A stretch of 64,000 nt of DNA. It comes from Alcanivorax profundi. GTDB lineage: Bacteria; Pseudomonadota; Gammaproteobacteria; Pseudomonadales; Alcanivoracaceae. Position 1 is the stretch's first letter; the number at the start of each line of letters is the position of its first letter. A program made the position numbers and the translations under genes. Under the pieces are notes generated by a model. The model made no database searches. It was not told the origin of the DNA and worked only from the letters and a program-made list of their open reading frames with translations. The DNA lies in NCBI RefSeq assembly GCF_003597125.1, contig NZ_QYYA01000001.1, positions 434,001 through 498,000 on the forward strand, read 5' to 3'. This document shows positions 53,078-60,940 of the stretch, in pieces.

Positions 53078-54004
53078 ATGGTTAATCCCCTCTGGCTGAG
53101 GACTTATTGCACCCTGATTGAAGTAGGACACTTCACCCGTACAGCAGAGCAGCTTCACATGACCCAGTCAGGGGTCAGTCAGCATGTCCAAAAACTGGAA
53201 GAGCAGTTATCGGTGACTCTGCTATCACGGCAAGGGCGCGGGTTCATTCCCACTGAGGCTGGTGAACGGCTTTATCATGAAGGGCGGGCAGTTTTGGCTT
53301 CCTTAACGGCCCTCAACGATACGGTGACGGCGGATCCGCCCTGGCAAGGATTGGTAAGGGTGATGTCGCCGGGCAGCATCGGGCTGGCTCTCTACCCCCG
53401 GCTCCTCGACCTTCAGCAACAACATCCCCGATTGGCCATTGATTACCGGTTTGCCCCCAATGGCGATGTTGAGAGTGCCATTGCAGAGAGTCGGGTCGAT
53501 TTGGGGTACCTGTCGCGGCAGCCGAGCTTGTCTGGAATAGCGGCCCGTGCTGTCGCTTCGGAACCTTTGTTACTGGTGACACCTGGTAATACTGGCTCAC
53601 CGGATTGGGATCAACTCCAGGCATTGGGGTTTATTGGGCATCCGGATGGTGAGCACCACGCCAGGCTGTTGTTATCAGCAAATTTTCCTGCGTTTCGTCA
53701 TATTCACCAGTTTCCACAGCGAGGATTTTGTAATCAGATCGGGATGATTCTGGAACCCGTAAGTCGTGGTTTGGGCTTCACTGTATTGCCTGCCCATGCG
53801 GTAGCAGCGTTTTCTGGAAAGTCGACGCTGGGTATTCATTCCTTGCCCGAGCCGGTGACGGAACCCCTTTATCTGGTCTGGCGTGAGGGGCGAGTCTTGC
53901 CTAATCGTGTGCGTTCGGTCATGAACGCCTGCGATGACCTGTTGAGTGTCCTCGCAGGTCGTTGGGATCGAACCGAGTCAGCCGTGCCTGCCACCGGTAG
54001 GTAA
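53078..54004 (+). CDS. LysR-family transcription regulator
   Basis: A 308-residue LysR protein. The N-terminal helix-turn-helix is HFTRTAEQLHMTQSGVSQHV (about residues 17-36), followed by QKLEEQLSVTLLSRQGRGFI. The effector domain spans about 90-295. Start ATG 53078 directly follows an in-frame GTG; no strong ribosome site is seen at either. It is divergent from the VOC gene at 97 bases, so a regulator-target pair is likely. The effector is unknown. Confidence 0.85.
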   Translation: MVNPLWLRTYCTLIEVGHFTRTAEQLHMTQSGVSQHVQKLEEQLSVTLLSRQGRGFIPTEAGERLYHEGRAVLASLTALNDTVTADPPWQGLVRVMSPGSIGLALYPRLLDLQQQHPRLAIDYRFAPNGDVESAIAESRVDLGYLSRQPSLSGIAARAVASEPLLLVTPGNTGSPDWDQLQALGFIGHPDGEHHARLLLSANFPAFRHIHQFPQRGFCNQIGMILEPVSRGLGFTVLPAHAVAAFSGKSTLGIHSLPEPVTEPLYLVWREGRVLPNRVRSVMNACDDLLSVLAGRWDRTESAVPATGR

Positions 54005-54061
54005 ATGACCGGTTTTCCCCTAAAATCCCTCACCAATTATCACTATCGGAGCAAGCATTCT

Positions 54062-54778
54062 ATGGGGCGTGCCTACCAGAACCGAAAAGAGTCCATGGCA
54101 AAGACCTCGGACATGAAAGCAAAAGTCTATAGCCGTTATGGCCGCGAGATTTATGTCTGTGCCAAGAATGGCGGGGTGGAACCGGACTCTAATCTGGCAT
54201 TGCGTAGCCTTATTGACCGTGCCAAAAAAGATCAGGTCCCCGGGCATGTCATTGACAAGGCCCTGGACAAGGCCAAGGGCGGGGGCGGAGAGGACTTTGC
54301 TCCGGCCCGCTACGAGGGATATGGGCCGGGGGGCTCCATGGCCATCATCGAGTGCCTGACCGATAATCCTAACCGCACCTTCGGTGATGTGCGGGTCGCC
54401 TTCACCAAGACCAAGTGCAAGATCGGTACTCAGGGTACCGTGGCTCACATGTTCGACCACGCGGCAATTTTCAGCTTCGTTCACGATGACGAAGACACCG
54501 TACTGGAAGCGCTGATGGAAGCCGATGTCGACGTTACTGACATCGAAAATGAGAACGGTGTGCTGACGGTTTTCACGCCCAACACGGAATTCGCCAAGGC
54601 CCGTCAGGCGCTGACTGAGGCGTTTGAAGGCATCGATTTCGATGTTGAAGAGATTCAGTTCATCCCCCACGCTTACACCACCGTGGATGGCGAGGAGCGT
54701 GAGCTGTTCGACAAGTTTCTGGCCATGCTCAATGACCTGGATGACGTGCAGAACGTCTATCACAACGTCGAGTTGTAA
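54062..54778 (+). CDS. YebC/PmpR-family protein, YeeN type
   Basis: A 238-residue member of the YebC/PmpR family. [40 protein letters not shown] and [20 protein letters not shown] are hallmarks, and the N-terminal [14 protein letters not shown] form with DPEL-like VEPDSNLAL is closer to E. coli YeeN than to YebC next to ruvC. YebC proteins act as DNA-binding regulators or as translation factors relieving stalling at proline runs; which applies to the YeeN type is open. ATG 54062 is chosen by family N-terminus; CGGAG lies about 11 bases upstream. No ruv genes are nearby. Confidence 0.87.
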   Translation: MGRAYQNRKESMAKTSDMKAKVYSRYGREIYVCAKNGGVEPDSNLALRSLIDRAKKDQVPGHVIDKALDKAKGGGGEDFAPARYEGYGPGGSMAIIECLTDNPNRTFGDVRVAFTKTKCKIGTQGTVAHMFDHAAIFSFVHDDEDTVLEALMEADVDVTDIENENGVLTVFTPNTEFAKARQALTEAFEGIDFDVEEIQFIPHAYTTVDGEERELFDKFLAMLNDLDDVQNVYHNVEL

Positions 54779-54949
54779 TGCGGTTGGCCTGGTGGGGGCG
54801 TTAGTTCCGACTGGGCCTGATCCGCGTCGCCGAGGGGTTGCGGATTTCACGCCGCGGTAATATGACGTGACATAAAGCCTGTTACAGTGGTCTGACTCAG
54901 ATTCAAATTTTGTTGATCCGATTCATTCTTTGTCACGGAAACTGGCGAT

Positions 54950-55246
54950 ATGGCTAAATCACCCTCACGGCTTGATCCGGTTACCCCCCGCGGTCAGGGA
55001 AATACCACCGAACCCCGCTTCCTTGGCTATGTGGCATTGTTTGATTCCTCCGACGAGTTACTGGCTTTTGGTGGGGTAAATCATCCGGAAGTAGTGGAAT
55101 ACCGTACGGATCATCCTGCCTGGGCGCATCGTTTCGCAACGCAGGACGAAATCCGGCAGTTGGCTACTGCACAACGGGTTCACCCCTTGGCCCTGTATGA
55201 CTCCCGTGGCCGGTTTGTCCTCAAACCGACTGAGTGGGTTCAATGA
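54950..55246 (+). CDS. Small protein of unknown function
   Basis: A 98-residue soluble protein I do not recognise. It is rich in Pro, His, Arg and Thr near the start (SPSRLDPVTPRGQGNTTEPR), then FLGYVALFDSSDELLAFGGV, which looks like a beta hairpin, and ends QRVHPLALYDSRGRFVLKP. No signal peptide, helix bundle or metal site is seen. ATG 54950 has GGAAACTGG upstream. It lies 109 bases before the second LuxR-hydrolase gene in the same direction; a link is possible but not shown. The 171-base gap before it contains no gene. Confidence 0.5.
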   Translation: MAKSPSRLDPVTPRGQGNTTEPRFLGYVALFDSSDELLAFGGVNHPEVVEYRTDHPAWAHRFATQDEIRQLATAQRVHPLALYDSRGRFVLKPTEWVQ

Positions 55247-55355
55247 CGTAGTGCTGACGGTGCTTCGCACGGCATGTTCTTGCCACGCCTTGGTGATTGT
55301 TATTGCATAGCCTTCCCTTATCCTGTTTCCCCGATGATTGTATGGGGTGCCCTGC

Positions 55356-57071
55356 GTGAACAATGATAACGATGCCTTGATTGGCAAGATCTACGAGACC
55401 GCCCTGTCTCCGGGTGACTGGGTGGAATTGCTGGACACCATTGCAGGTTGGACCGACGCACAGCTGGGTGACGCGTTACCTGCCGGTGGTATGGCGCCAG
55501 CGTCCGAATGTGGTCAGGTGGAGTCTCTGGTCGCCCATCTGGAGCGAGCGGTGCGTTCCAGTTCCTACATGCACGCGCTGGAAGATCGCAGCAACGTGCT
55601 CAATGCCATGTACAACCAGATGCCCTGGCCGATGCTGATGCTGGGCGAAGGCCTTGAGGTACTTGAGTACAACCCGGTAGCCCTACAGGTGCTGGCGGCA
55701 GGGCCGGCCCGGCTGGTGGGTCATCGGTTACATTTTTCTGACCGGGAATTGAAGCAGGCTCTGGAGCGAGTTAACCGGTTGGCAGAAGGGCGAGGGACCC
55801 AGTTACTGACGTCCCCGGAAGAGGGCGTTTCGCTGCTGTGCCTGCCGGTACAGAAATCCGATGCCCCCGGCAGTATCTCCCGGGTGCGAACCATCGTCTG
55901 GGTGCTGGCGGGACATAGTGTGGTGACGCCATCGCCGGAGATGCTGCGCTCGGTCTTCAATATTACCGAGGCGGAATCCCGCCTGCTGCACCTGCTGTGC
56001 AAGATCGGCAACCTGCAGCAAAGCGCCCAGTTGCTGAACATCAAGATCAGCACGGCACGCTCCCAGTTGAAATCCATCATGGGCAAGCTCAATGCCAGCA
56101 GTCAGGTGCAGCTGGTCAGCCATGCCATGGGCCATGCCCTGGTGCAGGCGGCGCGCATGCCGCGTCACGATGATGACGATGAGGAATATACGCTCACCTT
56201 GCCTGATGGCCGGGTGCTGAGCTGGTATGAATATGGTGATCGCAACGGGCGGCCCGTCCTGACCCTGGAAAACCAGGGCGCCTCGATGCCCGATCACACG
56301 GTGTTTGAAGACTGGTACCGTGAAAAAGGGCTGCGCATGATTCTGATCGTCAGGCCGGGCTATGGGATCTCAACCTATCAACCCCAGTACCAGTTTACTG
56401 ATCTGGGGGCGGATATCCGTTACCTCTGTGAGCACCTGAAGATCCAGCGTCCTCCCATGGCGGCCTACTGTGGTGGCGGACCCTATGCGCTGTGTGCGGC
56501 GGCAAACTACCCGGACCTGTTTGACCGTCTGGGGCTGCTGGGAACGACCCTCGCGGGTGAGTACCTCGACCTGGACAAGCTTGAACCGATTCACCGCATG
56601 AGTCTGCAGATTTCACGCAGGGACCCCCGCCTGTTCATGTTGGTCGGACGGCTTGGCGTACGCGGTGTACAGAAGGCGCCGGAGAAGTTCTACAAAATGC
56701 TGGCGCGGGGCATGTCGAAGGCCGATCAGCGGGTCTTTGATAATCCGGATCTGCTGGCCCGGACCATCAAGCGTACCCGACGGGGGCACTTTCAGGGCGC
56801 GCGGATCATGATGGAGGAGTATCTCAATCATCTGCGGCCATTGGGCGTCGATTTGCAGCAGGTCACCCTGCCGGTATTGCAATGGCATGGTGAAACCGAC
56901 GGTATTATCCACATTGATGGGGCCCGCAGGCTGGCGGACGATTTGCCCAATGTTCGCTTTCGCAGCTTTCCGGAGCATGGCCATTTCATGGTCTATGACC
57001 TGTGGAAAGATTTTCTGACTGAGCTTTTGTCGTTAACCCCTGGAAATCCGTGGGAGCCCGCTAGCGACTGA
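55356..57071 (+). CDS. Regulator with PAS-like N-terminus, LuxR helix-turn-helix and C-terminal alpha/beta-hydrolase fold (copy 2)
   Basis: A 571-residue paralogue of the protein at 13116-14891, collinear from end to end. Residues 1-185: IGKIYETALSPGDWVELLD head and PAS-like MYNQMPWPMLMLGEGLEVLE. Residues about 201-262: LuxR-type helix-turn-helix (ITEAESRLLHLLCKIGN to STARSQLKSIMGKL). Residues about 275-560: alpha/beta-hydrolase fold with LPDGRVLSWYEYGDRNG, Cys372 at the nucleophile (AYCGGGPYAL), Asp515 (HGETDG) and His543 (FPEHGHFMVY). This copy keeps the His that copy 1 lacks, so it could have slow Cys-based activity or bind ligand covalently. The start is GTG 55356 with GGGGTG upstream. 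It is followed by a convergent dkgB. Confidence 0.82.
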   Translation: MNNDNDALIGKIYETALSPGDWVELLDTIAGWTDAQLGDALPAGGMAPASECGQVESLVAHLERAVRSSSYMHALEDRSNVLNAMYNQMPWPMLMLGEGLEVLEYNPVALQVLAAGPARLVGHRLHFSDRELKQALERVNRLAEGRGTQLLTSPEEGVSLLCLPVQKSDAPGSISRVRTIVWVLAGHSVVTPSPEMLRSVFNITEAESRLLHLLCKIGNLQQSAQLLNIKISTARSQLKSIMGKLNASSQVQLVSHAMGHALVQAARMPRHDDDDEEYTLTLPDGRVLSWYEYGDRNGRPVLTLENQGASMPDHTVFEDWYREKGLRMILIVRPGYGISTYQPQYQFTDLGADIRYLCEHLKIQRPPMAAYCGGGPYALCAAANYPDLFDRLGLLGTTLAGEYLDLDKLEPIHRMSLQISRRDPRLFMLVGRLGVRGVQKAPEKFYKMLARGMSKADQRVFDNPDLLARTIKRTRRGHFQGARIMMEEYLNHLRPLGVDLQQVTLPVLQWHGETDGIIHIDGARRLADDLPNVRFRSFPEHGHFMVYDLWKDFLTELLSLTPGNPWEPASD

Positions 57072-57138
57072 GCGTCCGTTTCCGGTTTGCAGCGTTATCG
57101 CCACGGCAGACGGTTGGCCGCCTGCCGTAAAAGGGTTC

Positions 57139-57942
57139 CTAAGCGTCCCAGTCTGGAGCGAAGTCAGGGTCGGCCTGTCTGTCATTGTTGTTGAGATGAG
57201 TGATAGCCGCCATTTCGTCCTGTGACAGAACCAATCTTGATGCATCCAGATTCGACGCCATGTTTTCACGCCTGGTGGATGAGGGGATGGTAGCCAGTCC
57301 CTGTTGCAGCTCCCAACCCAGGACCACGGTGGCGGGGCTAACCCCGTGCTTTTGGGCAATACCCCCAATGGTGGCGTCATTTAGCACTTTGCCCACCGCA
57401 AAAGGCATGTAACCGGTGACATGTATTCCGTTGCGTTTGCACCAGTGAAGCAATCGCTGATTTGTGAGGTAGGGGTGTACTTCCACCTGATTGGTGAAAA
57501 TTTCGCTGGCCGGCATTACCTGAAGAGCGGTTTCCATGTTGGCAATGGTGAAATTGGAGACCCCAATGTGCCGGGAATACCCTTTCTCTTTTGCCCTGAT
57601 CAATTGCTCCAGTGCGATGCGGAGGCTAGCGTTGTTGGCGGTAGGCCAGTGAATCAGCAGCAGGTCCACCTGCGCCATTTGCAGCTTCTCAAGACTGTCT
57701 TCCACGCTGAGAATAAAACGCTCCTGAGTGAGATTGTCGGTCCACACCTTGGTGGTTACGAAGATCTCGTCGCGAGGACGTTCGCTATCCTTGATAGCCT
57801 GGCCTACCTCTCTTTCATTGCCGTAAATTTGTGCGGTGTCGATATGCCGATATCCGGCTTCAAGCGCCATTTTTACCGACCGATAGGCGACGTTGTGTTC
57901 GAGACGGAAAGTTCCGAAACCGAGAGGGGGAATTTGTTGCAC
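57139..57942 (-). CDS. dkgB: Aldo/keto reductase DkgB-like
   Basis: A 267-residue aldo/keto reductase, the same length as E. coli DkgB. The start PPLGFGTFRLE, the tetrad region GYRHIDTAQIYGNEREVG (Asp, Tyr), LLLIHWPTANN with the His, ISNF-like GVSNFTIANMETAL and IPSSTRRENMASNL for NADP are present. DkgB reduces 2,5-diketo-gluconate and other aldehydes, such as methylglyoxal, with NADPH. The GTG at 57942 with AGGAG 6 bases upstream gives the family N-terminus; a GTG at 57981 would add 13 residues. Together with the MFS gene and the YafC-like LysR it recalls the dkgB-yafC neighbourhood of E. coli. Confidence 0.87.
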   Translation of the reverse strand: MQQIPPLGFGTFRLEHNVAYRSVKMALEAGYRHIDTAQIYGNEREVGQAIKDSERPRDEIFVTTKVWTDNLTQERFILSVEDSLEKLQMAQVDLLLIHWPTANNASLRIALEQLIRAKEKGYSRHIGVSNFTIANMETALQVMPASEIFTNQVEVHPYLTNQRLLHWCKRNGIHVTGYMPFAVGKVLNDATIGGIAQKHGVSPATVVLGWELQQGLATIPSSTRRENMASNLDASRLVLSQDEMAAITHLNNNDRQADPDFAPDWDA

Positions 57943-58013
57943 ACTTTTCTCCTGGGGGTTGTGCTGCAGCGTAGGGGCCACTGCTTGTTTTCAAAATATG
58001 GTGGGGCGGGTTT

Positions 58014-59222
58014 TCACAAGTTAGGGTCAGGGTTGGCTGCAGACTCGTTCGGCAGGGTGTTGTGTTGCCGCCGGTCCAGGTAGCCGGAGAAGCGCGTCAG
58101 TAGCAATGCAAGCAGCACGATCAATGCACCTATCCACGGCAGGTCTTGCAAGGAGTGTCGCTCAATAATGGCCCCTCCAAGTACTGAGCCAAAAGCAATC
58201 CCTACATTGAAGGCAGCAATGTTCAGGCCGGAGGCCACATCCACCGAGTGCGGGGTGAATCGCTCTGCCAGTTGCACCACATACACCTGTAGACCGGGTA
58301 CGTTGCCAAACGCAAAGGCTCCCCACAGCAGTATGGTGAGTACTGACTGAATTGGGCTGGACATGGTGAAGGTAAGAACAAGCAGTACCATGGCCAAGGC
58401 GGTGAAGATCCATGACAGTGCAGGGACCGGGCCCATCCGGTCAGCCATTTTGCCGCCCCAGAGATTTCCCACGGCCACAGAGGCTCCATAGACCAGCAGA
58501 ATCAATGCCACGGAGCCGGGAGCAAAGCCGGTCACGTTCTCGAGAATCGGGGCCAGGTAGGTAAAAGCCACAAATGTGCCGCCATAGCCCACAGCCGTCA
58601 TGGCATAGACCAGTAGCAAGCGGGGATGGGTGAGTACCTGGAGCTGTTGGCGCGGGCTTACTGGTGCCGTTTCACGTAGTTCCCTGGGAACCAGCAAGGC
58701 GCTGCCAATCAGAGCAAGCAGGCCTAGCACAGCCACGACCATAAACGTCGCACGCCAGCCTAAATGCTGGCCTATCCAGGTACCCAGTGGCACACCCGTG
58801 ACCAACGCGACGGTAAGCCCGGTAAACATGATGGCGATGGCGCTGGCCTCACGGTCTTTGGGTACCAGGCTGGTGGCAATCGTGGCGCCGATAGAAAAGA
58901 ACACGCCATGGGCCAGACCGGTGAGAATACGTGCAGCCACCAGGGCTTCATAGCCCGGTGCCATCCATGCCAGCAGATTGCCGATAACAAACAATCCCAT
59001 AATCGTGAGCAGTACGGTCTTGCGTTTCCAGCGGCCAGTCAGGGCGGTCAACACGGGGGCGCCGGTGGCGACCCCCAGTGCATAGAGGCTGACGAGCAGG
59101 CCAGCCGAGGGGAGATTAACCCCCAGGTCCTGGGCAATAGTGGGCACCAGCCCAACAATAACGAATTCGGTGGTGCCGATGGCAAAGGCACTGAGGGTAA
59201 GCGCTAACAGGGCGACAGGCAT
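58014..59222 (-). CDS. Major facilitator superfamily transporter (DHA1-like efflux)
   Basis: A 402-residue, 12-helix MFS protein. LSAFAIGTTEFVIVGLVPTI at the start is characteristic of the AraJ/YdhP/SotB-like DHA1 drug-proton antiporters, followed by TGRWKRKTVLL (loop 2-3 motif) and RILTGLAHGVFFSIGATIA. It probably exports small toxic compounds or sugars. ATG 59222 with GGAG 8 bases upstream is chosen; the frame upstream is open but contains a short basic peptide not typical of the family. It is divergent from the LysR gene and runs in the same direction as dkgB, 71 bases away. Confidence 0.85.
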   Translation of the reverse strand: MPVALLALTLSAFAIGTTEFVIVGLVPTIAQDLGVNLPSAGLLVSLYALGVATGAPVLTALTGRWKRKTVLLTIMGLFVIGNLLAWMAPGYEALVAARILTGLAHGVFFSIGATIATSLVPKDREASAIAIMFTGLTVALVTGVPLGTWIGQHLGWRATFMVVAVLGLLALIGSALLVPRELRETAPVSPRQQLQVLTHPRLLLVYAMTAVGYGGTFVAFTYLAPILENVTGFAPGSVALILLVYGASVAVGNLWGGKMADRMGPVPALSWIFTALAMVLLVLTFTMSSPIQSVLTILLWGAFAFGNVPGLQVYVVQLAERFTPHSVDVASGLNIAAFNVGIAFGSVLGGAIIERHSLQDLPWIGALIVLLALLLTRFSGYLDRRQHNTLPNESAANPDPNL

Positions 59223-59315
59223 GGCAGGAACTCCGCGCAGGGGTGAATTGCGGCGAAGTATGGAGATTGTTATTTTTGGTATAAATAGCCATTGTCTCAA
59301 ATGATTTTTGCAAAT

Positions 59316-60224
59316 ATGACAATAAAATCTCGTACTGAAGATCTGGTGTTGTTCCTTGCTGTGGTGGATTGCGGTGGTTTCTCGGCGGCCTCCAGGCAGC
59401 TGGACGTGCAGGTAGCCAGGGTTTCTCGTGCGGTCTCCCGACTTGAACAGGAGCTGCAATGTACCTTGCTAAATCGCACTACCCGGAAACTGGAGTTGAC
59501 CGAAGAGGGTAGGCGCTTCGTCGACAAGGCACGTCAGGGGTTGGCTGTCATCGAAGAAGCGGAGCAGGCCTTATCGAATATGCAGGGAGAGCCTCGCGGT
59601 CGTTTGCGAGTGGATGCAGTGACCCCGTTTATTGAACACCAGCTGGTTCCCCTTGTAAGCGAGTTTAGGCTGGCCTACCCCGGGATCGAGATGGAGCTGA
59701 CCAGCCATGAGACCATTATCGATCTGCTGGAGCATCGCACCGATGTGGCGATTCGCATTGGTGCGCTGCAGGATTCCAACCTTCATGCGCGATTTCTGGG
59801 GCGCAGTCCTCTGCATTTGGTGGCATCACCGGACTACCTGCAGCGGGAGGGATGCCCCGGGAGTATCGAGGCGTTGCAGCAGCATAGCTTGATTGGTTTT
59901 GCGGGTGCCCCTCATCTGAATCGCTGGCCACTGACTGAACCGGTCACGATTCGGCCGTCTCTGTCCTGCACGAGTGGTACCATTTTGCGGCAATTGTGCC
60001 TGGCAGGTCAGGGCATTGCCCTGTTGTCCTCGTTCATGATTGAGCGTGACCTGGCGACGGGCAGGTTGATTGCGCTATTGCCGGGGTCGGTAGAAGGCCC
60101 CAATGATAGGGAACTGGTGAATGCGGTGTACTACCGCAATACGGCACTCGCTAGCCGCATTCAGGTTTTTCTGGATTTTATCGCTCCGAGATTACGCCTG
60201 AACGACGGTGTCGTTAACGGGTAA
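59316..60224 (+). CDS. LysR-family regulator, YafC-like
   Basis: A 302-residue LysR regulator similar to E. coli YafC. The helix-turn-helix is GGFSAASRQLDVQVARVSRA, and LLNRTTRKLELTEEGRRFVD, DAVTPFIEHQLVPLVSEFRL and SHETIIDLLEHRTDVAIRIG are recognisable YafC-type segments. ATG 59316 gives the shortest family N-terminus; ATG 59301 is possible. No ribosome site is clear, while TATAAAT at 59280-59286 could be a -10 box. Divergent from the MFS gene, so it probably controls MFS and dkgB. Its last 11 bases overlap the end of csiV. Confidence 0.83.
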   Translation: MTIKSRTEDLVLFLAVVDCGGFSAASRQLDVQVARVSRAVSRLEQELQCTLLNRTTRKLELTEEGRRFVDKARQGLAVIEEAEQALSNMQGEPRGRLRVDAVTPFIEHQLVPLVSEFRLAYPGIEMELTSHETIIDLLEHRTDVAIRIGALQDSNLHARFLGRSPLHLVASPDYLQREGCPGSIEALQQHSLIGFAGAPHLNRWPLTEPVTIRPSLSCTSGTILRQLCLAGQGIALLSSFMIERDLATGRLIALLPGSVEGPNDRELVNAVYYRNTALASRIQVFLDFIAPRLRLNDGVVNG

Positions 60225-60807
60225 CCCGAACTATCATCCCGAACATGGGGTGATCAAAGTAATACGCCTGAAAGCCGCTCAGCCGACGACTTTCACTGAT
60301 GTCCACATAGATTCGTTCGCCTTCTACTTCGGTGTTGAACCACAAGCGCGGGTCCACGTGGACATAGCGGCTCTCACTGAAATGCAGGGTGCCTTCCAGC
60401 TCGGGGATATCCCCCTCTTCTGTGGACAGTGTGTTACCGCCGCGCAGGTAGACGGGTTGGGTTTCCTGCTTGCTCCCGACTGGCTGCCGCCAGGTGGCAT
60501 GGTAGAGCTCACGGTAATTTCCGCTTTGTTCCATGCGTTCCATCATGAACTGCAACACGGCGCTGTCTTCACCCAGGAATTGCCACGCACCGCGGCCGAC
60601 GGCATCGCTGTCGGCCTGCTCATTCAACTCTGGCGATCCCAGGGTGACCGGTTGAGGTGCGTAGGCGGGTTGCTTTTTGGAGGGGAATATCTCGCTGCTG
60701 ACCGGGTGATTCTGGGCAAACACCAGTACTTCGATGGTGTACCAGCCTTTGGCGAATGCCGGACTAGTGAACAGGGACAACACAACCCACAGTAATGCGC
60801 GACGCAT
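60214..60807 (-). CDS. csiV: CsiV family protein
   Basis: A 197-residue secreted protein. MRRALLWVVLSLFTSPAFA is a signal peptide. The mature start KGWYTIEVLVFAQN and the rest, with DPRLWFNTEVEGERIYVDIS and YYFDHPMFGMIVRVT, match the CsiV family. Vibrio CsiV is a periplasmic partner of LpoA that activates PBP1A in response to D-amino acids; the Pseudomonas-type homologues lie next to mfd as here, and their role is less certain. ATG 60807 follows AAGGAG. It overlaps the convergent LysR gene by 11 bases and lies 133 bases past the mfd stop on the same strand. Confidence 0.82.
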   Translation of the reverse strand: MRRALLWVVLSLFTSPAFAKGWYTIEVLVFAQNHPVSSEIFPSKKQPAYAPQPVTLGSPELNEQADSDAVGRGAWQFLGEDSAVLQFMMERMEQSGNYRELYHATWRQPVGSKQETQPVYLRGGNTLSTEEGDIPELEGTLHFSESRYVHVDPRLWFNTEVEGERIYVDISESRRLSGFQAYYFDHPMFGMIVRVTR

Positions 60808-60940
60808 CCAATACTCCTTGTTTGCCTGAAGACAGGCATTGATTCCGGTGCCGACTATAACGGCTCAGGCATTTCAATTCACGATGCACTGGCCGGGTGG
60901 TGGCAAATTTGTGACCGCGGTGGGGCTTGTAGCAGCCGGC

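Noticed and set aside
55261-55355. Shared operator for both LuxR-hydrolase genes
   Set aside because: By eye the upstream regions of copies 1 and 2 share no motif longer than a few bases, so autoregulation through a common site is not supported.
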